Shown here: positions 44,761-54,412 of the stretch, piece by piece
Numbering within the stretch: the stretch's first letter is position 1
How the letters are laid out: each line of letters begins with the position of its first letter
NCBI GenBank assembly: GCA_902786205.1
Contig: CADABQ010000005.1
Coordinates: 1-64,000, forward strand
From: an uncultured Lachnospiraceae bacterium
GTDB taxonomy: Bacteria; Bacillota; Clostridia; Lachnospirales; Lachnospiraceae
Direction of reading: 5' to 3'
Length of the DNA stretch: 64,000 nucleotides
The notes under the pieces: generated by a model
Seen by the model: the letters and a program-made list of their open reading frames with translations, nothing else
Told to the model about the DNA's origin: nothing
Databases searched by the model: none
Translations under genes and position numbers: made by a program

Positions 44761-45993
44761 TCAACTTAGTTCCTCCACCGCTTTGATCAGTTTCCTCACA
44801 TCCTCCTCTGTTGAAAACCATCCCAAACTTGCTCGGACGGTTCCGCCCATTGTTTTTGAACCTATTTTGTCATGTACAAGTGGTGCACAATGATAACCGG
44901 TACGCACAGAAATCTGATAATCCTCATCTAAAATCATTCCCACTTCATCTGCACGATACCCTTCCACTTGAAAAGAAACAATCCCGATATGCTGTTCTCT
45001 GTCTTGTGGCATGTATAAAGTAACACCCTCTATCGGTTCCAACCCTTCCACTAACAGCTCTGTAAGATATTTCTCTTTTTCATACAACTTTTTTGCTCCA
45101 ATCCGTTTTCGATATTGTAATGCCGCATACAATCCAGCAATTGCCGGTAAGTTAGGACTTCCCGGCTCAAATGCAAGCGGTGATTCTTTTGGCATAGAAA
45201 GATTTAACGAATCGCTTCCAGTTCCCCCTGCGACAATCGGATCTAATAAAAAACTTTTTTCTTTCACAAACCCGGCAATTCCAAATGGTCCATGTAAGGT
45301 TTTATGCCCCGCAAAAATAACAGCATCATAGGCATATTTTCTATAGTCGATTTCCAACATGCCAAAGGACTGTGCTGCATCAATAATAACTTTTGCCTGT
45401 CCGTTTGTTGTCTCTTTTGCCATAGTAAATATTTCTTCAATCGGAAGTTTATACCCCGTTACATTGCAAACGTGGGATAAAAAAACAAAATCCGGTCTTT
45501 TTTCTTGAAACAAATATGCTGTTTTTTCTAAATCAATCGTATCGTTCTCCACATTGATAGGTAATATTTCCATTATGTATCCACATTTTTTTTGTTGCAT
45601 CCACAATGCACGCATGACTGCATTGTGGATATAAGGAGATACATACACACGTTTTTGTTCCGAAAGATGTATGCCTCCTATGATCATATTGCAAGCCAGA
45701 GTTGCAGAAGGTGTAAAGATTATTTGTTCCTGTCCTGTTGCATGTACCACCTCTAATAATTCCTCTCTTAGCGCATCCATCCCCTCTGTTGCCAGACGTG
45801 CCAATTGATAAGAACCTCTCCCTGCATTTACACACATCTGACGATTTACAAAATCTATGGCTTTATATACGCTTTCCGGTTTCGGGAATGTAGTTGCAGC
45901 ACAATCCAAATATACTTGCTGTTTTTTTATTTGTTCTATTTCTTCCTGGTTAAACCATAAATCGGTTTCCTTTACTCTCTCCATTTGTTTCAC
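44761..45993 (-). CDS. sspA: Cysteine desulfurase of the Ssp phosphorothioation system
   Basis: A 410-residue class V aminotransferase-fold PLP enzyme. The PLP lysine lies in FAGHKTLHGPFGIAGF and the persulfide-forming Cys in VRTGYHCAPLVHD. DCAATTFPKPESVY at the N-terminus is typical of IscS/CsdA types. The gene overlaps the end of sspC by four bases (ATGA), and the operon order is sspD, sspB, sspC, sspA. In Ssp systems SspA delivers sulfur to SspD for single-strand phosphorothioate modification. Coupling to sspC makes a dedicated role far more likely than a housekeeping Fe-S function. Confidence 0.88.
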   Translation of the reverse strand: MKQMERVKETDLWFNQEEIEQIKKQQVYLDCAATTFPKPESVYKAIDFVNRQMCVNAGRGSYQLARLATEGMDALREELLEVVHATGQEQIIFTPSATLACNMIIGGIHLSEQKRVYVSPYIHNAVMRALWMQQKKCGYIMEILPINVENDTIDLEKTAYLFQEKRPDFVFLSHVCNVTGYKLPIEEIFTMAKETTNGQAKVIIDAAQSFGMLEIDYRKYAYDAVIFAGHKTLHGPFGIAGFVKEKSFLLDPIVAGGTGSDSLNLSMPKESPLAFEPGSPNLPAIAGLYAALQYRKRIGAKKLYEKEKYLTELLVEGLEPIEGVTLYMPQDREQHIGIVSFQVEGYRADEVGMILDEDYQISVRTGYHCAPLVHDKIGSKTMGGTVRASLGWFSTEEDVRKLIKAVEELS

Positions 45994-48900
45994 TCTTCCA
46001 ATATCTTTTCAATCATTCGTAACATAACTGCAACTTTTTGATTGGGTTCCAAATAATCTCCATATGTATCCAATGCACTTTCAATCTCGTTTTGTAAAAA
46101 TTCACTTGTCCCATCCGGCTCCTCTAGCGGCAATACTTTTTCTATCGAAACGCCCTGGCTGTTTGTAAAAGATAATTTTTGCATCGTATCCTGTTCCTCT
46201 TTTTCCCTCGTTTCCTGCATTTCTTCTACAATTTCATACATGGATTTTTCAAATGTTTCCAGTCCATCCGTTTTCCAGTCCTCGATAAAACAATCCAACA
46301 CCTGTCTGCTAATTTCCGCTATAATTATACTTTCATCATAACTTTCCAGTTGTTCAATACAATGTATAAAATGTTGTGTCCGTTTACTATATACAACTTG
46401 CATCTTTCCACCCTGTTGTTGCCGTATCCATAATTTTAAAGATTGTAATAAATTTGCATTGGTTGCAAGTTTTAATGCCTTTTTCAATACGTTTACTGCT
46501 TCTCTTTGTAAGGACTGTAGATGCTGTTCCATCTCTTTTTTGGCTTCTGTCAATATTTGTAGCAATTCTGTATAACTGCTACAGGAAAATTGCGCGAATA
46601 AGCCCTCAAACAAAAAGTCTCTCACATTCCAATCCATTTTAGAAAGCTCTCTACGCATATAGACATACCCTTTTTGCTTTTGTAATGATACTTTATCCAA
46701 ACTATAGTTTCTACTACATTGTGGAAGAGCGCAAAACCATCGATGCATTCCGTCTACAATCTGATATAACCGATTTGTTGCATTCTGTTTTTCCTGACTT
46801 AAAAAAAGCTTTTCTAATCCTTGCAGATAACGCTCTTTTTCTACCGTGGTCTGCTCCATGCGTAACGTATACTCCCATGGTCTCTCATTGATATTCTCAA
46901 AAATTTGCTCTGTGAGTATAACTTCCTTTTTTCCCAGATATACAACTGGCATCTGGCTCCATCTGGTAATTTCATATACAATATATAAAGGTAGCACTCC
47001 TTTTCTCACACCATAATGTGCTCCCATAAGAACAGCATACAGCTTTTTAAAATTCTGCGGCTTTTTTACAGCACTTTCCACAAAATCACGTATCAACTCT
47101 AATAACTTTTTTATGCCTACATCCACGATTTGGAATTCCTGTCCTTCAAATGCCATGACGCCGGTTCGTATAAATACTGCACGAAAAATGGTTGCCTCTG
47201 GAGAAGTTCCTTCCTTATACTGTTCCATATCCTGCTGTTCCAAAAATGCTCTCAAAAGATTTATTCTCGCCCTCTTAATCTGTTTGGATAAATTCTGTTT
47301 ATTAATTTGTTCGTTATTAATAACTGGACTTCTATCATAATAACTTTCCGTAATCTCACTTAAAAAACGATTAAATAGCTTGTTTGATTTTCCTTTGAAA
47401 AATTGTTTAGAATCGTATTGTTTTTCCTTGTGTATGACAATGCAGTTTCCACATAACGGAAAATATTCTTTTTCTAATACAGCATTTAATTCAAAGCACA
47501 AGTCCTCTTCATATAAATCCAGTTCCAATAAAACTGCCTGATTTTCTTCCGTAAATTCAGGATTTTTTCGTAAATCCCTTATCGCTAAAATCTTTTTTAC
47601 AAGTAGAGTAGCATCAAAAGGCTCTTTGGGAACAATTGCTACCAATCGATCGTCCTTTACTTCAGCCAGCTTTTTCTGTATTGCTTCCGGCTGTATATAG
47701 GATTCCGAGATCATCATTAAGATTTTCCCGTCCGAAAAACTTTCCTCAAATAAATATTTCGTCCGAAATGTTTCCTGTAACAGTTGTTCTGGTTTTATAA
47801 ATTTATATACAAAATATCTCGTGATTGCATATTTTTGATTGTATCGTTTCGGAAGTTCATACTCTAATTCTGATAACTTGGATAATTCCTCACACAATTC
47901 GATTTTTTGAAACTTTTTCTGAATCACCTGTTCAATTTCCTGCTCTACATTCACACCAACATTATTTTTAAATGCATAAATACGCTTTTTGGTACGAAAC
48001 AATATAATTTGTTTTTCCTTTAAAGAATCAATCACAGTTTCATACACACTTTTTGTAAAGCCGGCGGCATTTTGCAATACTTCATCTTGCGCAAACAGAT
48101 CATCCGCTCTTCCAACCATCTGCACTAGAGCCAGTGCTTTAATCAACTCTCTTTCCTGTTCTGTCACAGCTTTCATCAATGCATATTCCGCTTTTAACCA
48201 TTCATTGTGAAAGCGGGCATTTTGACTATCCGACTTAAAGATATTATAAAAATAATCATAAATCCTTCCGGCTGTAACAAATCCTTCCTCTGTGGTCCTC
48301 CCCTGTTGTACCACATCCGGCAGACTATTTGGTTCATCATTTGTAAGAAATGTAAAAACGGTCCTTTCATTTTGCACCGCTGCCTCACTAATCTTTAGCA
48401 ATAAATATGCGGTAACCGGCGTAAGAGGGAAACAACCTTTTGCCACGATTTCCATAAATTCTTCTTTTTGCTGAAACATATTTTTAAAATATGGTAATCG
48501 ATACGCTCCCTCTGCAAGTTGACCAAATAAAGCATTTTGTTTTTGATATGCACGAAACAACGTTTCCTTTTTCTGAATTGCATTCTGGATTAACTCATAA
48601 CTATTTCGCAAAGATGCCGTAAAATACACCTCTCGTATCCTACCTTCTACGCCCATATATGCATTTATGACGTTTCTTGGTAGCACTTTTTTATACTCTT
48701 TCATTGCTTTATGTGCCACCAAAATCACATGCAGCTCACTTCCTTTTCCACTATTTGCCAACTCACAAATGTTTTGTAAGTCTTCCATAGCCTTAGAAAA
48801 TCGTTCCTTCGGATATCCTTCCACAAATTTACTAAATTCATCAAAGATTAAAATAATGCCTGCATAACCATACTGTTTTTGCAAGGCATCTTTTACTGAA

Positions 48901-49604
48901 GCATACAACGCTGTTGCATCCATTTGCACTAAAGGTTCAAAAACACTGCCCGCTGTAAGTTCCGGATAAAGCTTCTGAAATAATGTTAATGCGTTTTCCT
49001 CATATGCTGCTAATGCCTTCATCAAACGATGCACACTATATTTTTCCCGCTCTAATTTTTGTAATAATGCCTGATATGTTGCAGGATACTTCTGTTTCCA
49101 TAATAAAACTGTATTTTGTGCCTCTTCAAAATATGTTGTAGGTGCCAGTTTTTCCAAATGTTCCCGTTTCAAACTTTCCTGAAGTGCTAAAAGAAAGGAA
49201 CGATTTAAATCATTTTGTGTACCAGATACCAATACAGGAAGATAATATTTTTCCTTTTCCAACAGATTGTTTGCCAATTCTGCTATCTGTGGATCTAATT
49301 TTTTGCACCTTTCAAGCAATTCTACAAGATATGCTTTGTTTTTTCCCATCTGATTTTCTTTTGAGAGTAATGCAAGTAAAACTAATAAAAGGTGAGACTT
49401 TCCCTTTCCATAAGGTCCAATCAAGACAGAAGCACGCGTTCCCTTATTTTTACAAATCTGCAACAAATAATTCTTTAATACCGCCATTGCCGCTTGCGTA
49501 GGAATATAACTACTGATCTTATCCATTTGATTGTAATCCAATTTTAAATTAACAGATTTTTGATACTTCTTATCTATTTTAATCATTTCTCTTATGTCAA
49601 ACAT
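45990..49604 (-). CDS. sspC: SspC-like large ATPase of the phosphorothioation system
   Basis: A 1204-residue ATPase. The P-loop is GPYGKGKSHLLLVLL near the N-terminus, and Walker B is IILIFDEFSKF. A long helical region rich in Glu, Lys and Gln follows. SspC is the ATP-driven DNA-binding subunit that works with SspB and SspD to place sulfur in the backbone. I set the start at ATG 49604 (MFDIREMIKID) after AAAGGGAG. ATG 49658, after AAGGA, is also possible and would add 18 residues. It lies between sspB and sspA. Assignment rests on the gene set more than on detailed motifs. Confidence 0.82.
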   Translation of the reverse strand: MFDIREMIKIDKKYQKSVNLKLDYNQMDKISSYIPTQAAMAVLKNYLLQICKNKGTRASVLIGPYGKGKSHLLLVLLALLSKENQMGKNKAYLVELLERCKKLDPQIAELANNLLEKEKYYLPVLVSGTQNDLNRSFLLALQESLKREHLEKLAPTTYFEEAQNTVLLWKQKYPATYQALLQKLEREKYSVHRLMKALAAYEENALTLFQKLYPELTAGSVFEPLVQMDATALYASVKDALQKQYGYAGIILIFDEFSKFVEGYPKERFSKAMEDLQNICELANSGKGSELHVILVAHKAMKEYKKVLPRNVINAYMGVEGRIREVYFTASLRNSYELIQNAIQKKETLFRAYQKQNALFGQLAEGAYRLPYFKNMFQQKEEFMEIVAKGCFPLTPVTAYLLLKISEAAVQNERTVFTFLTNDEPNSLPDVVQQGRTTEEGFVTAGRIYDYFYNIFKSDSQNARFHNEWLKAEYALMKAVTEQERELIKALALVQMVGRADDLFAQDEVLQNAAGFTKSVYETVIDSLKEKQIILFRTKKRIYAFKNNVGVNVEQEIEQVIQKKFQKIELCEELSKLSELEYELPKRYNQKYAITRYFVYKFIKPEQLLQETFRTKYLFEESFSDGKILMMISESYIQPEAIQKKLAEVKDDRLVAIVPKEPFDATLLVKKILAIRDLRKNPEFTEENQAVLLELDLYEEDLCFELNAVLEKEYFPLCGNCIVIHKEKQYDSKQFFKGKSNKLFNRFLSEITESYYDRSPVINNEQINKQNLSKQIKRARINLLRAFLEQQDMEQYKEGTSPEATIFRAVFIRTGVMAFEGQEFQIVDVGIKKLLELIRDFVESAVKKPQNFKKLYAVLMGAHYGVRKGVLPLYIVYEITRWSQMPVVYLGKKEVILTEQIFENINERPWEYTLRMEQTTVEKERYLQGLEKLFLSQEKQNATNRLYQIVDGMHRWFCALPQCSRNYSLDKVSLQKQKGYVYMRRELSKMDWNVRDFLFEGLFAQFSCSSYTELLQILTEAKKEMEQHLQSLQREAVNVLKKALKLATNANLLQSLKLWIRQQQGGKMQVVYSKRTQHFIHCIEQLESYDESIIIAEISRQVLDCFIEDWKTDGLETFEKSMYEIVEEMQETREKEEQDTMQKLSFTNSQGVSIEKVLPLEEPDGTSEFLQNEIESALDTYGDYLEPNQKVAVMLRMIEKILEE

Positions 49605-49705
49605 CTTTTCTCTCCCTTTTATTGTTGTATAACCGTCCGCCTCAAAAAACTCTCGCATAGGAATTCCTTCGTGATTTTTCAATGTCTATCACCATGGTAA
49701 GCTGC

Positions 49706-50584
49706 CTAAACGGTTACATTTTGCGACATATAATATGCTTTTGCTACCTGCTGACTGCTTTGGTCTGCATTTTTATAAATCATATCCAATCCGGAAGTTC
49801 GATTGATCGTAATATAATCTTGTTTTTCCAACAAATCCAAACATTCCTGATATACAGCCGGCGATAACCCCAAAATTTTTTTTACGCCATTCTCTCCCTC
49901 ATAGAAATCTTCTATACTAACTGACTTTTCTTCATACCAGCAAAGCTGCATGAGATACCAAATAATTTCTATGGGAAAACGACTCAAATCTGGTTGAAGT
50001 CGTTTATACATATTTTTGTTTCCATGTAATAAACCTAATCTACTCAAAGGACAAATTTTTTTATCCTCTGGATCACTCTTTGCAATCTGGTCTCTTGCAT
50101 ACATAGATAAAATCGCAGTACAATCCGCCTGTAACGATTTTTCACTAAATGCAACTTCCTCCCCTACATAAGAACGAAATGCCTGTTCCATAAAAGTGTA
50201 CATTTCTTCCTTTTTAAATTCTTCCAGCACAAATCGGTTAAAGAATAAATACCAAGATGTGGCAAGTATCTGATTGGTTGCCAAACCTATGTGCATACAC
50301 CAAAGCGTAAAATTCTCCTCTATATAAGGATCTAATTGGTAGATGATTTCTCCCAATTCCGTCAATTTCACTCCTTTTCCCGGTTTTTCTACAGTCAATC
50401 CTGTGGCTTTCAGCCAATAACGGATTGCTTTTGCCATATTTGTTCCCACTCCCAACACATCCGCACCAGAATGTTCAGAAAAAACTCTTTCATTTTGATG
50501 CACTGCGTGTATCCCTTTTGCAATCCATCCTTCTCGTATTGTAAATGTCTCATGTCCTTTTAATTTATATTTTACTTTTGCCAT
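49706..50584 (-). CDS. sspB: SspB-like DUF4007 protein (DNA nickase subunit)
   Basis: A 292-residue DUF4007 protein. The hallmark is the opening GHETFTIREGWIAKGIHAV, followed by LGVGTNMAKAIRYWLKATGL. In the Ssp system this family supplies the nicking activity that precedes sulfur insertion. It lies 12 bases after sspD and about 100 bases before sspC. Length and order match known ssp operons. The family is firmly assigned; activity is by homology. Confidence 0.88.
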   Translation of the reverse strand: MAKVKYKLKGHETFTIREGWIAKGIHAVHQNERVFSEHSGADVLGVGTNMAKAIRYWLKATGLTVEKPGKGVKLTELGEIIYQLDPYIEENFTLWCMHIGLATNQILATSWYLFFNRFVLEEFKKEEMYTFMEQAFRSYVGEEVAFSEKSLQADCTAILSMYARDQIAKSDPEDKKICPLSRLGLLHGNKNMYKRLQPDLSRFPIEIIWYLMQLCWYEEKSVSIEDFYEGENGVKKILGLSPAVYQECLDLLEKQDYITINRTSGLDMIYKNADQSSQQVAKAYYMSQNVTV

Positions 50585-50596
50585 TTTTCTTCATTC

Positions 50597-52339
50597 CTAT
50601 CGTTTTATCGCCAATACTTTTCGCATATAACATCCTGCAATAAAATGGTTGATGCAATGTCCGCATCGAACACATTTTTCATCCGAAATACTATACTGTA
50701 CAGTATCCTCTTTTTCCCGTATGGTAATGGCATCCATTTTACAAACACCCTCGCAAGCAAGGCATCCCATACACATTTGATACTTTGTCAACTGACACTT
50801 TATTTTTTCTTCTACCGCCTTTAATCCTCTTGCACCACCAAAAGCAGCCTGATATATTGTTACCTTTAAATTTTTACTACCTAATCGTCCTTGCAATTTA
50901 AAAAGGACTTCTCCCTTTTTACTTAGGACAAATACTTCCCCCAATCTTTTATTTCCTAAATCAAAATTTAAATATCCAAAAGGTTTAAATAATTCATAAA
51001 ATTCCTCTGTAATTGGTCGCTGCAAATTATAATTAAATGCATTCTCTTCTGTCACGCAAGGCGTAAAGGAAATAATCGATTTTTTTGCCATTGGCACACC
51101 ATTTCCGCCCTGTCTTGCCTTCCAATTTCCGCTATCTACATATTCTTCAGGATCTGATTTTCCAATTTGTACAGCAAAGGATACAAGTAGCTCATGAAAA
51201 GAAGTATATTTTTCCTCCATATGAAGCCTGCACAAAAATTCCGACCATATACTATTGTTGGGACAACACCAACAACCAATCCTGGTATATCCCCAGCGAT
51301 AGGCCTCATTAAAATCAATATTTCTTGTTAAAATATATAACCATACATCAAAATCAAACCAGTCAATAATAGGTGAAATTACCGTTTGCTTGGAAATCTT
51401 AGGACTATCCGATTCTTTTTCATATTTGCTACGACTGGCAGATTCGCTTCTACGTATTCCATAAAAAGTAACAATATGTCTTTTATGCCGAAACATCTTC
51501 TCAATCTGTCTGGTTATGGCCCCTGTTTTAAATACGGTACAACACCAACGCATCACTCGACTGGGTGGTCCTACCAGCTTGCATAGTTCATAAAAATCTT
51601 TATCTCGATTTCTTGCTGGAATCAAGGGTGTCTTATAATGTTCTTTTTTATATCGTTTTACATATTCATAAGTAGTCGGAAATTCTAATGTGGTATCTCC
51701 AAAAATATGAACGATTTTCTCTGTGGCACTTCCTAACGCCCGATCCACTAAATCAGAAACTACAGTAGAATCCTTTCCTCCAGAAAAGGAAACTAACATT
51801 TCCTTTTTATCATACTTTTCCCCTATTTCCCGGATATAAGAAATTGCATCCTGATCCATCTGCCTAAATCGTTCTTTGTTCGCCTCCACAAATCGTACTT
51901 TCATCTCTTCAAAGGCGTTATAATAGGCTGTACAAAACTGCTCCAATTTTTTCTTATAATACACACGTATTGCTTCAATATCTAATTGATTTAATGCACC
52001 AATTGCCACCAGTATCCTTTTTCCATTTCCATAATATCGATTTCCTGTACTATTCCAAACAGACACATTCTCTAAGTCAACATTCTCCTCTGTCTCATTT
52101 TGCTGCTGCAAAATTGCCTCCAGCAAAATTTTTTCTTCTGGAAAAACCGGTCTCATATCGGATGCAATACGTTTTCCCCGTTGACCACATCTTCCACATG
52201 TTTCGTTATAAGTAGGCACCTGACATGTTTTACACCAATACAGATCACAACGATAGGCATAGGTACGTTCCTGACAGTGTGGACAGACACTGGTATGTAA
52301 TTGTTCTAAATTATCCTTCTCACAACGATACAAAACCAT
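50597..52339 (-). CDS. sspD: SspD-like PAPS-reductase-family ATP pyrophosphatase with Cys-rich ends
   Basis: A 580-residue protein. The central PP-loop domain has SFSGGKDSTVVSDL, as in DndC/SspD, with RWCCTVFKTGAI and GCWCCPNNSIWS supplying paired cysteines for an Fe-S cluster. The N-terminal 65 residues are two zinc-ribbon-like CXXC pairs (VCPHCQERTYAYRC, WCKTCQVPTYNETCGRCGQ). The C-terminus is a two-cluster ferredoxin domain (CMGCLACEGVC, CVRCGHCINHFIAGC). It starts at ATG 52339 after AGGAGG, and is the first gene of the ssp operon. It activates the DNA phosphate with ATP for sulfur transfer. The ferredoxin end suggests local electron supply. Confidence 0.88.
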   Translation of the reverse strand: MVLYRCEKDNLEQLHTSVCPHCQERTYAYRCDLYWCKTCQVPTYNETCGRCGQRGKRIASDMRPVFPEEKILLEAILQQQNETEENVDLENVSVWNSTGNRYYGNGKRILVAIGALNQLDIEAIRVYYKKKLEQFCTAYYNAFEEMKVRFVEANKERFRQMDQDAISYIREIGEKYDKKEMLVSFSGGKDSTVVSDLVDRALGSATEKIVHIFGDTTLEFPTTYEYVKRYKKEHYKTPLIPARNRDKDFYELCKLVGPPSRVMRWCCTVFKTGAITRQIEKMFRHKRHIVTFYGIRRSESASRSKYEKESDSPKISKQTVISPIIDWFDFDVWLYILTRNIDFNEAYRWGYTRIGCWCCPNNSIWSEFLCRLHMEEKYTSFHELLVSFAVQIGKSDPEEYVDSGNWKARQGGNGVPMAKKSIISFTPCVTEENAFNYNLQRPITEEFYELFKPFGYLNFDLGNKRLGEVFVLSKKGEVLFKLQGRLGSKNLKVTIYQAAFGGARGLKAVEEKIKCQLTKYQMCMGCLACEGVCKMDAITIREKEDTVQYSISDEKCVRCGHCINHFIAGCYMRKVLAIKR

Positions 52340-52370
52340 TCTTTTTCCTCCTATAATCATTTCCATCTAG

Positions 52371-52455
52371 GTAATTGCCAAACTCTGAAACTCTATTTAT
52401 TCTTAACTTCAGGTGTAATATGCACATATCTCTGCAAAACAGTAACAGTTTCGTC
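52371..52455. repeat. Foldback element C, partial copy
   Basis: GTAATTGCCAAACTCT, AACTCTATTTATTCTTAAC and GTAATATGCACATATC match the left part of 39752-39956. It lies in the promoter region of the ssp operon; the right half is missing. Confidence 0.7.
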
Positions 52456-52467
52456 ATTGCCTATTTT

Positions 52468-52674
52468 TCAATTTATCTCTTCATAAAAATCATAAGGATT
52501 TATATTTAGATACTGACAAATTTCTAACAATTCCTCTCCCGTCCAATCCACTGTACTTTCTTTATCCAGCTTTTCCTGGGAAAGGCTTAATCGCCTACAT
52601 ATTTGCTCTTTCTGCATTTTTTCTTGTTCTATATAATCGATAATCCTGTTTTTCATTCTCATCTTTCTCACCAT
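52468..52674 (-). CDS. Small HTH protein upstream of the ssp operon
   Basis: A protein of up to 68 residues with an XRE-like helix-turn-helix: IDYIEQEKMQKEQICRRLS followed by LLEICQYLNINPYDFYEEIN, the usual end of small XRE repressors. The start is uncertain (ATG 52674, 52662 or 52656) and the ribosome binding site is weak. It is co-directional with sspD, 130 bases upstream. It may regulate the modification genes or be the remnant of a larger regulator. Confidence 0.6.
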   Translation of the reverse strand: MVRKMRMKNRIIDYIEQEKMQKEQICRRLSLSQEKLDKESTVDWTGEELLEICQYLNINPYDFYEEIN

Positions 52675-52680
52675 TTTCTG

Positions 52681-52840
52681 TCAATCGGATATTCGCAATC
52701 CGCTCTGCTACTTGCTCATAACACGATTAGCTGCTATCGCAGCATATCAGAAGGGTCTTGTACTCTTCCTGATACAAGCAGGCCCCCACCCACCACTGCG
52801 CTACGCAATAGAAGTGGAGAACTTTCTTGATTGTGTTAAA
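52681..52840. repeat. Repeat B, full copy 2
   Basis: TCAATCGGATATTCGCAATC to CTTTCTTGATTGTGTTAAA matches 7441-7606 almost end to end, including the hairpin with arms around CCCCCACCCACCACT and AGAAGTGGAGAACTT. Sequence on both sides is different from that of copy 1, showing independent insertion. Confidence 0.8.
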
Positions 52841-53093
52841 ATAGATGTTCTTTCGAGTTTTATTTTTCTAAGGAAATACTTTACATATATTCCATATTAT
52901 TTTATTCTTTTCACAAAAGAATGTCAAACTATTTATTCTTGTTTAAAGAGAATTGCCAATTGTACTGTTGACAAACAAAAAAACTATTGCTATGGTTACG
53001 TTATAGGTCGCATTTCCGCTACCTGTAGGGGATACATTTTCTACCGGAAGAATAGATATCATCCGCGTAGTAAAAAAATTTAAAAGGTGATTA
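52841..53093. other. Upstream region of the XRE gene
   Basis: About 250 AT-rich bases. I see no gene or repeat, only a ribosome binding site (AAAGGTGAT) next to the start of the following gene. Confidence 0.4.
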
Positions 53094-53453
53094 ATGATGA
53101 AAAATTATAAAATAGCAGAAGTTTTAAAAGAATATAGAAAAAGAAATAATCTATCCGTTTCGCAGGTATCGAATATATTAAAAGAAAATAATAATTATGC
53201 TGCACCAAAAACCATATACGGATGGGAAAGTGGACATACACAGCCAGATGCAGATACTTTAATGTTCTTGTGTAAGCTTTATCACGTAGAGGATGTCTTA
53301 GAAAAATTTGGTTATGCAGATAAAAAAGACATACAAGAACAACCACAAATGTTACTAAGCGAAAAAGAATTAGAATTGATCAAACATTACCGTGAAAATA
53401 CAGCAATGCAAAAAGCAGTAGACCGCCTTCTTGATATAGAAGAGGACTCCTAA
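53094..53453 (+). CDS. XRE-family transcriptional regulator
   Basis: A 119-residue protein. The N-terminal HTH domain spans residues 5-65: AEVLKEYRKRNNLSVSQVSN, APKTIYGWESGHTQPDADTL. A short C-terminal tail follows (LIKHYRENTAMQKAVDRLLDI), as in many clostridial XRE repressors. It ends at a hairpin terminator shared with the converging CarD-like gene. No obvious target is adjacent, although the ssp operon lies divergently 750 bases away. Confidence 0.85.
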   Translation: MMKNYKIAEVLKEYRKRNNLSVSQVSNILKENNNYAAPKTIYGWESGHTQPDADTLMFLCKLYHVEDVLEKFGYADKKDIQEQPQMLLSEKELELIKHYRENTAMQKAVDRLLDIEEDS

Positions 53454-53500
53454 TTTTTAAAAGCACACATTTTTCTAAGACACACTTTTCTATAGCACAA

Positions 53501-53542
53501 AAAAGAAAGTAGACCGGGTACCCTCCAGTCTACTTTCTTTTA
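53501..53542. terminator. Bidirectional terminator
   Basis: AAAGAAAGTAGAC and GTCTACTTTCTTT form a perfect stem with A and T tracts on opposite sides. It lies between the converging XRE and CarD-like genes. Confidence 0.88.
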
Positions 53543-53560
53543 TGAACCATTTATTCAATT

Positions 53561-54076
53561 TTAGGCTATAATATTACAATTCTTTACAGAGGAAGCAATA
53601 TAATCGCCGACTGCATCTCTATCAATTCCTAGCGATAATGCTAACTCCCCATATAAATGATCTTCTGCCTCTTTAAAATAACGTTCATCCGTTACTGCTA
53701 CTTTCTTGCCTTTTTTTATACAATCCTTTTTTCTATTATATAAAGATTTAATAACACGAACCCACTCTATACAATCACACGTAGTCAACGCATTTTTATA
53801 CTTTTCTTTTCTGGTCTTATCATTTGCAACAGGAAGCTGTTCAATATTAGGAATCTCATGAACCAGATGCTCTGCTTCTGACTTTGTCATAATCTCACGC
53901 ATCTTCACCTTCGTATTGTCTACTGCTGTGTAAATTCGGTTACCTTTTGTGTATACCGCAGATAGTACATAATATAGCTTGTCCTTGTCTGTACCTGGGA
54001 TATCCATATGTGTAATATCCTCTACAAGACACACTCCGTGATTTCCATAATTTACATATTGACCTTTCTGAAACAT
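53561..54076 (-). CDS. CarD/CdnL-like transcriptional regulator
   Basis: A 171-residue protein with an N-terminal CarD_CdnL_TRCF domain: FQKGQYVNYGNHGVCLVEDI then DKLYYVLSAVY. This domain binds the RNA polymerase beta subunit. The C-terminal half is helical (EWVRVIKSLYNRKKDCIKKGK, EAEDHLYGELALSLGI), as in CdnL. The start is set at ATG 54076, 9 bases after AAAGG. It follows a small MraZ-like gene by about 50 bases. Its targets are unknown. Confidence 0.87.
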   Translation of the reverse strand: MFQKGQYVNYGNHGVCLVEDITHMDIPGTDKDKLYYVLSAVYTKGNRIYTAVDNTKVKMREIMTKSEAEHLVHEIPNIEQLPVANDKTRKEKYKNALTTCDCIEWVRVIKSLYNRKKDCIKKGKKVAVTDERYFKEAEDHLYGELALSLGIDRDAVGDYIASSVKNCNIIA

Positions 54077-54127
54077 TCTTGTCATCCTTTCTTTTCAATG
54101 GTTCTCTAGGCAATCGTCTAAGACTCT

Positions 54128-54412
54128 TTACTTTTTAAAACTAATTTCAATCGTAGAAATACGACCTACTATCTTTACATTGTAGTCCTCTAATTTAGAT
54201 GGAACCGATAATCGATTATTTACATCGATTGATGGTTCAAATATAATACCATCCCTTTCTTTTGCTTTTAATGGTGGTTTCTCATCTGAAATATACAATA
54301 TGTTATCCCCTGACCATACACCATATAATGCTTTTGTCTTTAGTTTATATTCGCTTGGCATATTTACCTTCGAATTCGTTACTTTTGCTTTTGCTTCTCC
54401 AATTGCAAACAT
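54128..54412 (-). CDS. Small protein with MraZ/AbrB-like ends
   Basis: A 94-residue protein. The second half (IDVNNRLSVPSKLEDYNVKIVG) resembles the swapped-hairpin DNA-binding repeat of MraZ and SpoVT-AbrB proteins, where the pattern is D..GR...P..L. The first half (KVNMPSEYKLKTKALYGVWS, GDNILYIS) could be a degenerate first repeat. The start is ATG 54412 after AAAGGAGA. It is co-directional with the CarD-like gene and probably in the same operon, so a transcription-related role is likely. The family call is tentative. Confidence 0.6.
   Translation of the reverse strand: MFAIGEAKAKVTNSKVNMPSEYKLKTKALYGVWSGDNILYISDEKPPLKAKERDGIIFEPSIDVNNRLSVPSKLEDYNVKIVGRISTIEISFKK

Noticed and set aside
44761..45993. 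A housekeeping IscS role for the cysteine desulfurase
   Set aside because: It overlaps sspC by four bases and there is no iscU or other Fe-S assembly gene nearby.
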